Source: Batkoa obscura (lineage: Eukaryota > Entomophthoromycota > Entomophthoromycetes > Entomophthorales > Batkoaceae). From it: a DNA stretch of 64,000 nt. Made by a program: the position numbers and the translations under genes. Below the pieces are notes generated by a model. It saw nothing but the letters and a program-made list of their open reading frames with translations. It was not told where the DNA came from and made no database searches. The stretch covers positions 372,001-436,000 of the forward strand of contig JASVEC010000025.1 in NCBI GenBank assembly GCA_030770535.1, read 5' to 3'. Shown in pieces: positions 47,558-58,174 of the stretch (its first letter is position 1; each line of letters starts with the position of its first letter).

Positions 47558-49799
47558 GTTATATATGTATTAAGCTAAAAATGGAATACGTATAAATCAA
47601 ATTTTAAAAATGACAAACGGTGGGTTGTAAAAACGTTCTCTATCCTATATCTGACCTTTATATATATACGATCACTAAGTCCATGTTCACATTACTGGTA
47701 ATGGTAGCTTATTTTTTCTTGTTGATATTTTCACTCTACTCTTTATTATTCTCCCTTCAAAACTTAAGATTTTAAATTTTCTTAGACTATTTTTTCACTT
47801 TATAACCCTACTATTTTTAAAATAAAATAATACAGCTTTTTTAATGTTTTTTAATTCATGTATGTAGTGTAAAGGTAACTTAATGTTATCTAGTCTCACA
47901 CCTGTAACCTTACCATTTTTAATACCAAAATGAAGACGCATTTTGTAGACAAACTGTAAGCTCATAAATAATAAATTAGTAATCTTCAGTAGATTTCAAT
48001 AAGGATAAGTTCCTCTCAGAATCTAATTTTCAAGTCCGCATAGTAACAGCTTGAGTGCCATAATCTCATCATGATCCACCTCATCAACTTTTGAAAAATT
48101 AATCCTAATTTTCTCCTCTGTAATTGGCTAGAATAAAACCGAAATTTTTTTTCAGAAGATTGTTTTAATCGGAGCTTTAGCTTTAGCTAGTGATTTTTTT
48201 AAGCCCAGTTTATTAACTGAAGTCATTCTGATTTCATGACGGACTTTTTATTTATTCTATAACTTTTTGGCTATTTATAATTTTAACTATAACTCATTAT
48301 AGGCACCAAGTTGCTACCTACGCAGTGAGCTGTCTTTTCTGGCTAAGCTTTTTAATATATCATATTTATGTTCGTTTATTCACAATGTATTTCAATATTA
48401 AGCTTTTACATAAATACAGGTTTAATAAGTGTAATAAAGTAGTAAGTTAAATCAAATCATTAGATTATTTTGTTTTTACAAAAGTTAAATCCAGTTTATT
48501 TTTGTATAAAAATTTAAAGCTACTTATAGAAAATATTTAGCACTATACAATTCAACAACCTTATTTACTTTTTGAGTTTTTACCTATACGTTTATAACTT
48601 TTACTTGAATCTTTATGCCTAAATAGATATTATATAAATAACATTAATTTATGAGTTTTAATGTTCTTAGATTATAAGAGAATTATAAAATCAACTCAGT
48701 GCTTAATGTAGATTCCAAATTTTTATTACTTGAATTAATAATATTTTAACATAATCGTTTTATTGCTTAAATTAAAAATTGATATTATTTTATCAGTATG
48801 ATGATATAATACCTGATTGAGTACTGTGAGCAACTCTATCTTTGTAATAAAGTACTGGATCCTACATATTATTAAGCTACATGTAAGCTTTTAAGCTACT
48901 CTAATATTATGAGCAAGAATGATATTAATAAAAGACCCAGTAGTTTTCCATAAAATATTATTAAGATTACATATTGCGGTTATTTTTATTATGTATAATA
49001 AAACAATTATCTTAACAATCAATAATAGACTGGGTACAACTTTAAGCTATTGGGATGTATGGAAAGAATAAGAATACCATGCATATCATTAATAATAAAT
49101 TTATTTTTAGACATTCAACTCTTATTACATGAGTATAACAGATTGTTCCAATTTAATGAGTGGATGTTTTTTAAATTCAACTAATAAATGGATGTTAAAT
49201 TAAAGAGTTGACTAAGCATATAATAACTAAATTAAATCCTTACATTTATATAAAAAAGTTTAAACTCTAAAAATAATCTTTATTCGCATTATACATTTTA
49301 TACTCTTATTATCTTACCTTGGTAACGATTTTAAATATCCATTTTTATATTAAAACTTATTTAAAAAAATAAAGATATTATTAAACTATATTTCAACAAA
49401 TTTCACTTATATATAATTGATTGCTATTTATTATACCAATCATTTTGGTCATCTATAACAAAGCGTTCTCAAGGCTTATTTTAATATTCTATTATAAGAA
49501 ACTGTCAAATCTTATATCTATATTATCTTCAAATCTTAATAGAGTCATAAGGTTTAGTATCCGATTATGAGTATGTAATGTGTATAATGTTTGATCTAAT
49601 CACTGTATAATTCTACATTCAATGGCCAAAGTTAATTATCAAAGGTAATGACAATTATAAGGTAAGTGCCCTTCTTATGATAACTTTCAAAATGCTATAG
49701 ATATAATAAATGGAGAAATAAGTTAAAATTTTAGTCCGATTATATTACTTTCCTATATACTTATTAACTAAAAATAATTGGCATTTATACTAAAATACA

Positions 49800-49899
49800 T
49801 GGGGATGTTTTTTTGGTTTCATTACTTTTTCCATCTTTTAAGCGCTATTTGAGTAGAAAATTCATTAGTAAAATTCTTAGACAGAAAAACTTATCCCCA
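49800..49899 (+). mobile_element. MITE family A, copy 10
   Basis: TGGGGATGTTTTTTTGG to ACTTATCCCCA, 100 bp; flanks ACA/CAT rather than ATA/TAT. Plus orientation. Confidence 0.8.
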
Positions 49900-50162
49900 C
49901 ATGCTCAGTATATTTTAGGATTTGATTAATTTATATTCAAGAATTGAATTTTGAACTTTATAAAATTTTATTGAACTTAACAATTTATTTATAAAAGTAG
50001 TTTTTATAACTAATCATAATTTAACATCAAACGTTTAGTGACTATAAATTAAAAATTATCCACGTATACAGAATGAATTTAGTCGCATCATTGATCATAT
50101 TATATTTAGTATCTTAAATATTAGTATGGTATTTTAAATAAAAATAAAAATAAAACATAAAA

Positions 50163-50362
50163 TGAGGATGTTTTTTTGGTTTCATTACTTTTTCCATTTT
50201 TTAAACGGTATTTGGGGATGTATTTTTGCGTTTGAGAATTTTACTAACAAATTTTCCACTCAAATAGCGCTTAAAAGATGGAAAAAATAATGAAGCTAAA
50301 AAAGACACCCCCATTTGAGCGGAAAAATTGTTAGCAAGATTTTTGAACAAAAATACATTTCA
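50163..50362 (+). mobile_element. MITE family A, copy 11, interrupted by copy 12
   Basis: Left half 50163-50212 (TGAGGATGTTTTTTTGG to TTTAAACGGTATT) and right half 50314-50362 (TTTGAGCGGAAAAATTG to ACATTTCAA) form one family A element split at its core by another copy in the opposite orientation. Confidence 0.85.
50213..50313 (-). mobile_element. MITE family A, copy 12, nested in copy 11
   Basis: Complete 101 bp copy, TGGGGATGTATTTTTGCG to AAAGACACCCCCA. It is inserted in the TATTTGAGCGG core of copy 11, with TT present on both sides where the uninterrupted core has one run, i.e. a 2-bp duplication. Confidence 0.85.
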
Positions 50363-50397
50363 ATGTAATATATTTTTAAACTGAGATTATAATACAA

Positions 50398-50479
50398 GAC
50401 ACTTTGGCCGAGCGGTTAAGGCGTGAGCCTAGAAAGCTCATGGGGTTTCCCCGCGCAGGTTCAAATCCTGCAGGTGTCG
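50398..50479 (+). tRNA. tRNA-Ser (anticodon AGA), copy 1
   Basis: 82 nt with acceptor stem GACACTT/AGGTGTC, D-arm 'TGGCCGAGCGGTTAAGGC', anticodon loop CTAGAAA (AGA), a class II variable arm 'TGGGGTTTCCCCG', and T-arm 'GCAGGTTCAAATCCTGC'. Discriminator G as required for Ser. Identical to 57536-57617 and 59418-59499. Confidence 0.96.
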
Positions 50480-50697
50480 ATTACTTTTTAACTTATATTC
50501 ATTCATATTGTAAAATTTACTTTTAAACGATAATACATGATATAAAACGAAATTGGTTAATTCCCAAAATAGTTTTTTTACAACAAATTTCAAAGTCAAT
50601 TATAAAACTACTTGCTGATTCAAAATTTTAAACTCATAATAGCATTTATATAAATAGTTTATTTGGTGACCACAGGTTAGATTATGAGATATTCAGT

Positions 50698-51228
50698 TTA
50701 AAAGTAATATCCACCGCTACCACTTCCGATCCCAGTATATCCACTGCCAGATCCGTAATAGCCACTACTACCGCTTCCATAATTGCCACCATAGTAACCT
50801 CCGCCATAATAACCGCTACCTCCATAACCACTTCCATAATAGCTTCCACTATTTCCGTAATATCCTCCACCATAGTAAGGATAACCACCGCTACCTCCAT
50901 TTGCTCCACTATAACTAATATAATTATTTACCGTAGAACTAGCTGATGAGCCAGAGCTACCGCTGCTACTGCCTCCATCGCTATTACCAAACCCACCACC
51001 AAGTATACCATGTAAAAGTGGGTAAATCAAACCTAAAGTCTTACCCTGTACAGGCTCCGCTATTGGAGTAGCTTCAGAATTAGGAACTTGGTTTTGAGAA
51101 GATAAACTAGGCGCTTGATTCTTAGAGGATAAATTGGGAGCTTGATTTTCTGAAGGTAAGCTAGGTGCTTGCTGGTCTTCACAGTAAACCAAAGCAGTTA
51201 AAAGTAAAAAAATTGGTGTAAATTTCAT
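50698..51228 (-). CDS. Secreted Gly/Tyr/Ser-rich protein
   Basis: Intronless, 176 residues, ATG at 51226-51228. Signal peptide MKFTPIFLLLTALVYC, then a Ser/Asn/Gln/Pro region with three imperfect repeats of 'QAPSLSSQN' type. The block 'VQGKTLGLIYPLLHGILGGG' is shared with the gene at 52465-53115 (VQGRTLGLVVPILSSVFG). The C-terminal ~85 residues are almost only Gly, Tyr, Ser and Asn in 'GGYYGG' and 'GSGYYG' units. Such low-complexity Gly/Tyr-rich sequence is typical of structural, adhesive or coat proteins (inference). It lacks the cysteine-containing C-terminal domain of its paralogue. A TATA box is at 51275-51282. Confidence 0.78.
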   Translation of the reverse strand: MKFTPIFLLLTALVYCEDQQAPSLPSENQAPNLSSKNQAPSLSSQNQVPNSEATPIAEPVQGKTLGLIYPLLHGILGGGFGNSDGGSSSGSSGSSASSTVNNYISYSGANGGSGGYPYYGGGYYGNSGSYYGSGYGGSGYYGGGYYGGNYGSGSSGYYGSGSGYTGIGSGSGGYYF

Positions 51229-51274
51229 TGTTAATGTATTTCAAATAATACAGAAATGTTATTAAATTGGGCGG

Positions 51275-51282
51275 TTTATATA
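51275..51282 (-). promoter_or_regulatory. TATA box (TATATAAA)
   Basis: TATATAAA on the minus strand about 47 bp upstream of the start codon at 51228. Confidence 0.5.
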
Positions 51283-51768
51283 GCTGTCTCTTTTTTTATT
51301 AAAGTAAAGCCTTTTCTCTAAAGTTAGGCTTGCTATGCTTTTTTTATAGTTTCAGCCGGACTATTAAGGATTCTTAATGTTAAAAATAAAGTCTCATTTG
51401 ATGATCGGGTTTGGTATGCTATGTGGTAATTATCAATAAGATATCAATTTTTTAATTTAGGTTGTGTAATGGCATAGTATTTGAAGCTATAAAAATGAAC
51501 ATTTTTTTACTCCTTTAAGTTTACATAATAGTTTATATCATTAGTAGCAAATTTTATTTTAAAAAAATAATTAGTTTTAGTTTCAAGTTCGAATTTAAGA
51601 TATTCCCTTTTTTGGCTTATGGCTAACTGTTTTAAATAAAAATTAAATTAAAAAATACTGTACTACAAAAATACTGTATTACAAAAATACCCTTCTTGTT
51701 ATGCCTTTTAGCTATCACTTCATGTTAAACTATAGATGTTTTATACTAATAATGTTTGAGATTGTATA

Positions 51769-51867
51769 TGGGGGTGTTTTTTTTGGTTTCATTATTTTTT
51801 CCATTTTTTAAGCACTATTTGAGCAGAAAGATTGTTAGTAATTCTTAAACAAAAAAATACATCCCCA
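51769..51867 (+). mobile_element. MITE family A, copy 13
   Basis: TGGGGGTGTTTTTTTTGG to ATACATCCCCA, flanked ATA/TAT, 99 bp. Plus orientation; a few bases are missing inside the GTTAGTAAAATTC segment. Confidence 0.85.
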
Positions 51868-52464
51868 TATTAAAGAATATTTCAGTAATAAAATAATTTC
51901 AAAATTCATCAAGTATTAAGTAATATCGCTAAAGTAGTGTGCTTTAAATCGAAGTGAATTAGAGATATCAATAATGATTCTCATTATGTTTTGTCCAATA
52001 TAGTAGTAGCTAATACTGTTATTTTTAATTCATAATTTTTAAATAGAGTATCCATTTCATAGAGTAGTCCTTTAGTTTGTTTAAGTTTTTGGTCAGTATT
52101 TTCATAGTATAAAATTGCTTTAAAATAAATAAACTATTGTCTTTACATGACAAAAATTCATAATATTGTAACATTGTTTCAAGCTATCTATATTGAAAAT
52201 TTATAAATATTCTAGGTACTAAAGCTACGAAAATATATAATATCTAAGTGCTTTATTCTGGTTAATTTAATTAAATTTGATATTAGATTTGAAGGTCAGA
52301 AATTAAATGACTGATCGTTGTTATTGTATTCTATACTGTGCTTAAGTGGTTTAATATGTTAATATGAAATATTCATGCTATTTATACTAAATAGTTTAAA
52401 TCGAAAAAAGTGATAATCTAGCCTTATAGTTAAAATAAAATTGAGATATAGCAATAATTTATTC

Positions 52465-53115
52465 TTATGAGTATTTGACGTAGCAGGAGGCACCTTGAGA
52501 AACTTGGCAGAGATAACCGCTATTAGATTTGCTAATTTTGAATGTATTAGATGGGCAAGTAAGTTGAATGACAGATGAGCCTTGAACTCCGCTAATATTA
52601 AAAATGTAAAGAGTATAGGTGCCATCTCCATTATTAATGTATTTAATATTTGGAGAATAGATGGTATAATAGTTATTAACAGTTCCGTAATATTGGTTAG
52701 GACCATTCGATCCAACAATGCCACTATAATAAGGATAACCTCCATAATAGCCACTACTACCACCGTAATAGCCTCCATTACCACCATAGTAACCTCCGCT
52801 ATAATAGGGGTAGCCACCGTAATAACCTCCACCCCCATAGTAGCCTCCACTGCCACCGCTACCTCCACTATAACTTCCACCGCTACCTCCACTATAACTT
52901 CCTCCACTGCTTCCACCGAACAAAGCTCCAAATACTGAACTTAAGATAGGAACAACTAAACCCAATGTTCTTCCTTGAACACCATTTTTTGCGCTAGTAT
53001 CTAAAGTTGGAGTTACTTCTTCCCCAGCAGGAGGGATGCTACTGGTAGCTTGGGTATCAGCACCAGCATAACCCAAAGCGACTAAAGTCAAAAGAAAAAT
53101 AGATGTGAATTTCAT
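52465..53115 (-). CDS. Secreted Gly/Tyr/Ser-rich protein with cysteine-containing C-terminal domain
   Basis: Intronless, 216 residues, ATG at 53113-53115. Signal peptide MKFTSIFLLTLVALGYAGA, a short Thr/Pro region, then 'VQGRTLGLVVPILSSVFGAL', shared with the paralogue at 50698-51228. A Gly/Tyr/Ser block follows with 'SGGSYSGG' and 'GGYYGG' repeats. A folded-looking C-terminal domain of about 75 residues comes last: 'VNNYYTIYSPNIKYINNGDG', 'TYTLYIFNISGVQGSSVIQL' and three cysteines in 'CPSNTFKISKSNSGYLCQVS' and 'GASCYVKYS'. No family recognised. The two paralogues are tandem, same strand, 1.2 kb apart. A T-rich TATAAAAAA-like box lies about 40-50 bp upstream. Confidence 0.8.
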   Translation of the reverse strand: MKFTSIFLLTLVALGYAGADTQATSSIPPAGEEVTPTLDTSAKNGVQGRTLGLVVPILSSVFGALFGGSSGGSYSGGSGGSYSGGSGGSGGYYGGGGYYGGYPYYSGGYYGGNGGYYGGSSGYYGGYPYYSGIVGSNGPNQYYGTVNNYYTIYSPNIKYINNGDGTYTLYIFNISGVQGSSVIQLTCPSNTFKISKSNSGYLCQVSQGASCYVKYS

Positions 53116-54333
53116 AGTTCGATTTTTATGTATTAGTTTTTAATTCCGATCCTGCTTTTTTATACCTTCTTTTATCAATATTTTCCTCCCTTTACTATTT
53201 TTAAAATCCAACCTTAGCTGTATCAAAGTTATTTTTAGCTTGTTTAGAGATCTTCTTTTACCAAAAGGCTTACATGATCTTTGAAAAGCAAGCCTTCATC
53301 TTTATTTAATTACTTTTTAGCTTGAAAGACAAATGTATTTTTTGTTATTTATAGTAAAACTGCTAGGAGCAGTGTAAAGCTTTTTAAAAAGCACCATACT
53401 CGATTATTTTTTAATAAGCGGCTAAAAGTATTAAAATGAAACCATTTTAAAATGAATATTTTAATGAAAAAGCATAAAGTGGTATCGATTAATTTCTTTG
53501 ATTTTTAACTGCCCCTTTTTATTCTTGTAATTATTTTAATAATTTTATTTGTTTAAATGTAGTATTTTTATAAAACATATTTTTAATGAAGTGTTTTTTA
53601 AGCATATAAATCCCTTTGTATCGTAGTAATGGTCTAGTGAAAAAGTAAACTCATTAATTCTAGTCTTGAAGTAGACGATTTTTATTATTTAATGTTGATT
53701 TATTTTATATCAAAAGAATTCTTAGTTATAAAAAATTAAACATTTACAACTAAATTCTTTTTGAAGGTTTAGAATAAATAACAACTGTAATTTTTTAATT
53801 AAGATTAATTCATCATTTAATTATCTAAAACTTACATAAAAATGAGAAACTTGTTTGACTTACAACTGTTGCAACTTTTTTGCGACTTTTTTAGCGGTAG
53901 TTTTTATAATAAATTACTCTCATAATAAGATTTTTAATACCTAATTCTTATATTTTACTCGAACTTTAGTGTAATTTTTTTCTTAAATATGCTGTTAAAA
54001 AGGTCATAAGAGCTGCTGCCATAAAATGGCCTGAAAATCAACATTATCGATAGAAATAAATATAAATTAAAGAGTAATAAAGCATTATAAACTTTAGATC
54101 TTAATAATTTATCTGACTACACTTGATTAAATAACCTTTCCCAAATGTCTATTGAAAAACAATTAAAATTTTAAAAAAAAAGCTATGTTTTAAGTAAAAA
54201 GCAAAGGTCGAAAAGCATCAAAATTCAAATTAATCTGTAGATACTTTAAGAAATCAATTAGACTTGAAAACCAAAAGTTAATAGTGCTAACAAAAGGTTA
54301 AATATTATTGTTTATGACTTAAACAGTAACGAG
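53116..54333. other. Intergenic
   Basis: AT-rich, between the Gly/Tyr-rich gene's promoter and the plus-strand tRNA-Glu. No gene or element found. Confidence 0.5.
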
Positions 54334-54405
54334 TTCTTCATGGTCCAGTGGTTAGGATTTTCCGCTTTCACCGGAACGGCCGGGGTTCGATTCCCCGTGA
54401 GGAAG
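54334..54405 (+). tRNA. tRNA-Glu (anticodon TTC), second copy
   Basis: Identical over all 72 nt to the minus-strand copy at 39900-39971; same cloverleaf, anticodon loop CTTTCAC. It is followed by AAACAC then TTTTTGG, a short T run compatible with pol III termination. Confidence 0.95.
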
Positions 54406-54514
54406 GAAACACTTTTTGGTGTTTCCCTTGCCATTTAAAACAAAAGCTCTTTATATTTTGATTGTATCTAATTATTGAATTTATTTTTAAGTTTTTATCC
54501 TATGCAGTATAACC

Positions 54515-54951
54515 ATGTCTCTAAGACAAGCAATTAAACTTTCAGTGTTAAGGTTTGTATTGGGCTTTTAAAATTAAAATAATTATTTTTGTAAATATTT
54601 AGGATGTTTTTTTTTGGTTTCATCGCTTTTTCCATTTTTTTTAAACCCTATTTGAATGGAAAGATTGTTAGTAAAATTCTTAAACAAAAAAATACATCCC
54701 CATTTATAGTTGAATATTATTCAGACTTAATAGTTTTTATCCAAAAACTTATTGTTTATAAAATAATGAGAGTTTATTGAAGCTGTAAATCTAACAGTAC
54801 TTTTTTTAGAAATGTTTTCAGAGAAAAGAGCACATTTAACCTCTTTACATTTAAGTCTCGTCCTATTGATGATTTTAGAGGCATGGATAAGTCAAAAAGT
54901 ATAGGGGTTGTCTCGGGTATTGCAATAGGGGCTTTGGTTCTATGCATTTAA
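54515..54951 (+). CDS. Tiny two-exon gene, 59-residue probable membrane protein
   Basis: Exon 1 is 54515-54552 and exon 2 is 54810-54951; 180 nt. The product begins MSLRQAIKLSVLRNVFREKS, then 'TFNLFTFKSRPIDDFRGMDK', and ends 'SIGVVSGIAIGALVLCI', a C-terminal hydrophobic helix. The N-terminus is basic and amphipathic, like a mitochondrial presequence. Exon 2 is markedly less AT-rich than its surroundings and reads open without stops from an acceptor TTTTTTTAG. Intron 1 (257 bp, long for this window) contains a complete family A miniature element. No family recognised; small mitochondrial inner-membrane subunits look like this, but that is only a guess. Confidence 0.55.
54599..54702 (+). mobile_element. 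MITE family A, copy 14, inside an intron
   Basis: TTAGGATGTTTTTTTTTGG to ATACATCCCCA, 104 bp, lying in the intron of the 54515-54951 gene and in the same orientation. Without it the intron would be about 150 bp. Confidence 0.8.
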
Positions 54952-55514
54952 AAACCATTAGTATGAAATTTTATTTATTACCAATGGTGGTTTTAGCTTT
55001 ACTCGATATGGTCTTGTTTTCACTTAGGTTAAATTGTACTTTAGAAGTGATGTCTAAAAGATATGATGTACTTCAATTACAATGATTAACCGCGCCTAAT
55101 AAGCTGTATATGCTTTAAAGAACAATGAATAATAAAAAGCCCCGAAAATATTAATTAAGGCTAAAGACAGTAGTTTCAAATTAAATACTTTAGATTAAAT
55201 TCTCCTTTCTCAGATTAATGCTTGATTTTCATTAGTAGCAAAGCATTTAAAGGCGTAATACCTCCATGTTTTTTTTAAATAATAGATGGTATTAGTGGGT
55301 ATAGATGTACTAAGGCTACTATAATCAAGTAACTAAAGCTTCATTTTATATTATCAATTCAAGTACTATCTTATTTTAAAGCATTTAGTATTTTTTTACC
55401 ATTACTCAGCCATACGCTAAGTTATAAACTACTAGATTAGTATGACAAATTTAAAAAAAATAAAAAGAATATAAAGACCAATGCTTTATTTTTATATATT
55501 AAATAACTAAATCA
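54952..55514. other. Intergenic
   Basis: No gene or element; 3' flanks of two convergent genes. Confidence 0.5.
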
Positions 55515-56816
55515 TCAATTGAGGAAGGCAGCTTTAAGATAATTCTTAATCCAAGCTGGGTCATACGCTTTGCTACCTTGGTTATTTTTACGGTATTCAG
55601 GCTGAGTACTTTCGGAAGGTAACGAACTTGGAATATTAGTGTTAGTACCAGTGGTTTTTGTAGTACATGATGAAGAGGAGTTAATAGGTAAATTGGAAGA
55701 TGGCATACCAGTGATAACGGTAGCGGTTAGAGTTGAGCATGGAGTGGTGCTAGAGCTAATTGACAAGTTCCCACTAGGGGTGGTTGTGCAAGAAGTGCTA
55801 GAACTAGTTGGTACATTTCCACTAGGAGTAGTTGTGCAAGAAGTGCTAGAACTAGTTGGTACGTTTCCGCTAGGGGTTGTTGAACATGAAGTGCTAGAGC
55901 TATTTGGAGAATTACTGCTGGTAGAAGTTGAGCATGATGAGGTGGTGGAACTAGTTGGTAAATTTTCGCTGACAGTTGTTTGGGTGTTTGGGACCTTTGA
56001 ATCGTATACCTCAGTAGATCCTGATGGCGGAGTGGAACTTTTTGCAGGTGGGGTATTGGACTTAGTAGGTGTAGTATTAGATTCTTCAGGTGGATTATAA
56101 GATTCTTCAGGTGGATTATAAGATTCTTCAGGTGGATTATAAGATTCTTCAGGTGGATTATAAGATTCTTCAGGTGGATTATAAGATTCTTCAGGTGGGT
56201 TATAAGATTCTTCAGGTGGAATATAATATTCGTCAGCTGGAGTACTTGACTCAGCAGGTGGATTAGTATCATATCCATCAGTATATTCTGGTGGAGGATT
56301 GGTTGAGTGTTTTGAATCATTACTTGTTGTAGTTTTTGATACCGATGGTTGGCTTTCAGTTACAATCGTTGGCTTAGGCTTAGTGGTAATATCAGTTTGA
56401 GGGGGGGTTGTTTCACCAGGTGGAGTTTGTGGCTCAGTATATGGAGTACTCGGAGTAGTAACACTTGGTTTGCTTTCAGTTCCAGTACAATAAGAAGCCG
56501 TTTCAGTACGAACTACTTGTTTTATACTGGTTTGCGTAACAGTAATAACATTTCCGTTTCCTCCATAGTTTCCGTTTCCTTCACTTCCGTAACCCCCTGT
56601 ACAAATAGCATCTTGAGCTGGGGTTTCAGTTATAGTTACAGTTACCGGTTCTCCATACCCGTAATCTCCACCATACCCATAATCGTCTCCATATCCATAA
56701 TCATCTGAAGTAACGGTCTTAGTTTTTGTAACCGTTTTTTTGCACTCTTTTGGCTTATTATGGGCACTTACACTAGTCAAAGCGAGTAATAAAGGAATTA
56801 GATTTTGGTATTTCAT
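55515..56816 (-). CDS. Secreted Ser/Thr/Pro-rich repeat protein (wall or mucin-like)
   Basis: Intronless, 433 residues. Signal peptide MKYQNLIPLLLALTSVSA, then 'HNKPKECKKTVTKTKTVTSD', Gly/Tyr repeats 'DYGYGDDYGYGG', and 'VTVTITETPAQ' with Val/Thr alternation common in fungal wall proteins. The centre has about eight 8-residue repeats of the form NPPEESY. The C-terminal half is Ser/Thr-rich with ~16-residue repeats of 'CTTTPSGNVPTSSSTS', and the end is 'DPAWIKNYLKAAFLN', not a GPI signal. Expected to be heavily O-glycosylated. The 'CKKTVTKTKTV' start is shared with 58175-58627 and resembles 'CNAKTVTKVVYKTKVV' of 62258-62746, so they may form a family. A TATATAAA box is at about 56888-56895. 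Confidence 0.8.
   Translation of the reverse strand: MKYQNLIPLLLALTSVSAHNKPKECKKTVTKTKTVTSDDYGYGDDYGYGGDYGYGEPVTVTITETPAQDAICTGGYGSEGNGNYGGNGNVITVTQTSIKQVVRTETASYCTGTESKPSVTTPSTPYTEPQTPPGETTPPQTDITTKPKPTIVTESQPSVSKTTTSNDSKHSTNPPPEYTDGYDTNPPAESSTPADEYYIPPEESYNPPEESYNPPEESYNPPEESYNPPEESYNPPEESYNPPEESNTTPTKSNTPPAKSSTPPSGSTEVYDSKVPNTQTTVSENLPTSSTTSSCSTSTSSNSPNSSSTSCSTTPSGNVPTSSSTSCTTTPSGNVPTSSSTSCTTTPSGNLSISSSTTPCSTLTATVITGMPSSNLPINSSSSCTTKTTGTNTNIPSSLPSESTQPEYRKNNQGSKAYDPAWIKNYLKAAFLN
56079..56222. repeat. 24-bp tandem repeat inside the 55515-56816 gene
   Basis: About six to seven units of GATTCTTCAGGTGGATTATAA plus three bases, encoding the NPPEESY octapeptide. Central units are identical, so copy number probably varies between strains. 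Confidence 0.9.
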
Positions 56817-57535
56817 GTCAAATGAATATACTTTTTAATGTATTTAGATATTAAAATTAATTTTCAAAATATTACTGATGTGTTCTATTTATATATTTTT
56901 CAACTTAATGTTTAAGGAATTTCTACGGATTTATATGGTAAATACAACCATTTTTGTATATTTTAGTAATGTATAAAATTTTAATAAATTGGATAATATT
57001 GAGTTATTATTTATAAAATAGATCGCATAATTCCATCGACACTGTATTTATAAAATCATCAATGAGAACAAAGAAACAATAATCTAATAATTTTTAATTT
57101 CAAATGTTCCTGCTATTTTTACAAATGTGCTTATGATTAAAGTCTAATAGTTTAATTAATAAGACTATTATTACACTAATGTATTATAAAACAAAACTTT
57201 AATATAAATATTACAGTTTATTTTTTTAAAGGTTTTTGTATTTTGGAATAGTTTAATATAATACTATTGATTAAACAAGTATCAATGTTATAAAAAAGTT
57301 TGAGTTTGCTCTAAAACAAGCTTTCAACGAAATACAGTCTGGATAAATACTTCAAAAGTAACATATATATATATATACTAATTCTAAAAGATAATAGCAC
57401 TATAATATCGTATATATAAACTATAATATAAACTGGGAGAATTATCAAGCTTTGACAGAGAGATAATATTAAATTTATCAAACATTATTTGTAACAAATA
57501 ATTTAAATAAAATTAACTAACGTTCTTATACAAAG
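56817..57535. other. Intergenic
   Basis: Promoter of the 55515-56816 gene with a TATATAAA box near 56888; a short TA run at about 57365-57378. Nothing else. Confidence 0.5.
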
Positions 57536-57617
57536 GACACTTTGGCCGAGCGGTTAAGGCGTGAGCCTAGAAAGCTCATGGGGTTTCCCCGCGCAGGTTC
57601 AAATCCTGCAGGTGTCG
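57536..57617 (+). tRNA. tRNA-Ser (anticodon AGA), copy 2
   Basis: Identical to 50398-50479 over 82 nt; flanks unrelated, so the duplication is confined to the gene. Confidence 0.96.
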
Positions 57618-58174
57618 TTAGTCATCATTTTGTATTAGATTTTTTTAATGAAACAATGGTTTGAGCTTTAATAAAAACATTATTTTATCTAATATGTATC
57701 TAATTTCTTTATTCACTTTTAATCTTTTACATTTAATATTTCCATTGCCTTAAACTTATTACGATTGAATATATTTGATTATTATTTTTAACTACATAAA
57801 TTAATTAGTATTGATAAATTATAGATAAACTGATAATTAATAAACTTCTTTATGTATAAACGATTTATTAGAAAATTCAATAAAAACAAATTAAAAAAGT
57901 TGATCTACATAATTTGATAATTACTTCAACTTAATACAATTACGATTTATGTAAAATTGATTTATCTCAAATAAATTTAACGTAATAAAATTATAGAACA
58001 TTCAATAATTGTATCCACAAGAAAAAATTCTTCAATTGATTAATAAATTAAAACTATCTGTGCTATTACTAAATAAATCCATAAGTTAACCAACGCTTCA
58101 ATTAAGTATAAAAAGACAACTAATGAGCCTTTCAACATTAACTTTAAACAAATCGATATAAAAACTCATCCGGG
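57618..58174. other. Intergenic
   Basis: AT-rich; contains the promoter of the 58175 gene including a TATAAAAA box at 58107-58114. No gene. Confidence 0.5.
58107..58114 (+). promoter_or_regulatory. TATA box (TATAAAAA)
   Basis: About 60 bp upstream of the ATG at 58175. Confidence 0.5.

Larger units (their letters stand above)
47558..50397. other. Gene-free stretch with miniature elements
   Basis: No supported gene over 2.8 kb. Around 47860-48330 the sequence is somewhat less AT-rich ('CACCAAGTTGCTACCTACGC') without a long ORF. Three miniature element copies (49800, 50163 and the nested 50213) lie at the right. Confidence 0.55.
51229..52464. other. Intergenic with one miniature element
   Basis: Promoter of the 50698-51228 gene and 3' flank of its paralogue; no gene. 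Family A copy 13 at 51769-51867. Confidence 0.55.

Noticed and set aside
52359-52931. Long ORFs opposite or out of frame with the Gly/Tyr-rich genes
   Set aside because: They are frame shadows of the GGT/TAT-rich repeats, giving Val/Ile/Ala-rich nonsense without start context.
56079-56222. Regular 24-bp repeats as a possible CRISPR array
   Set aside because: There are no unique spacers; the units are contiguous and encode an in-frame octapeptide in a secreted protein.
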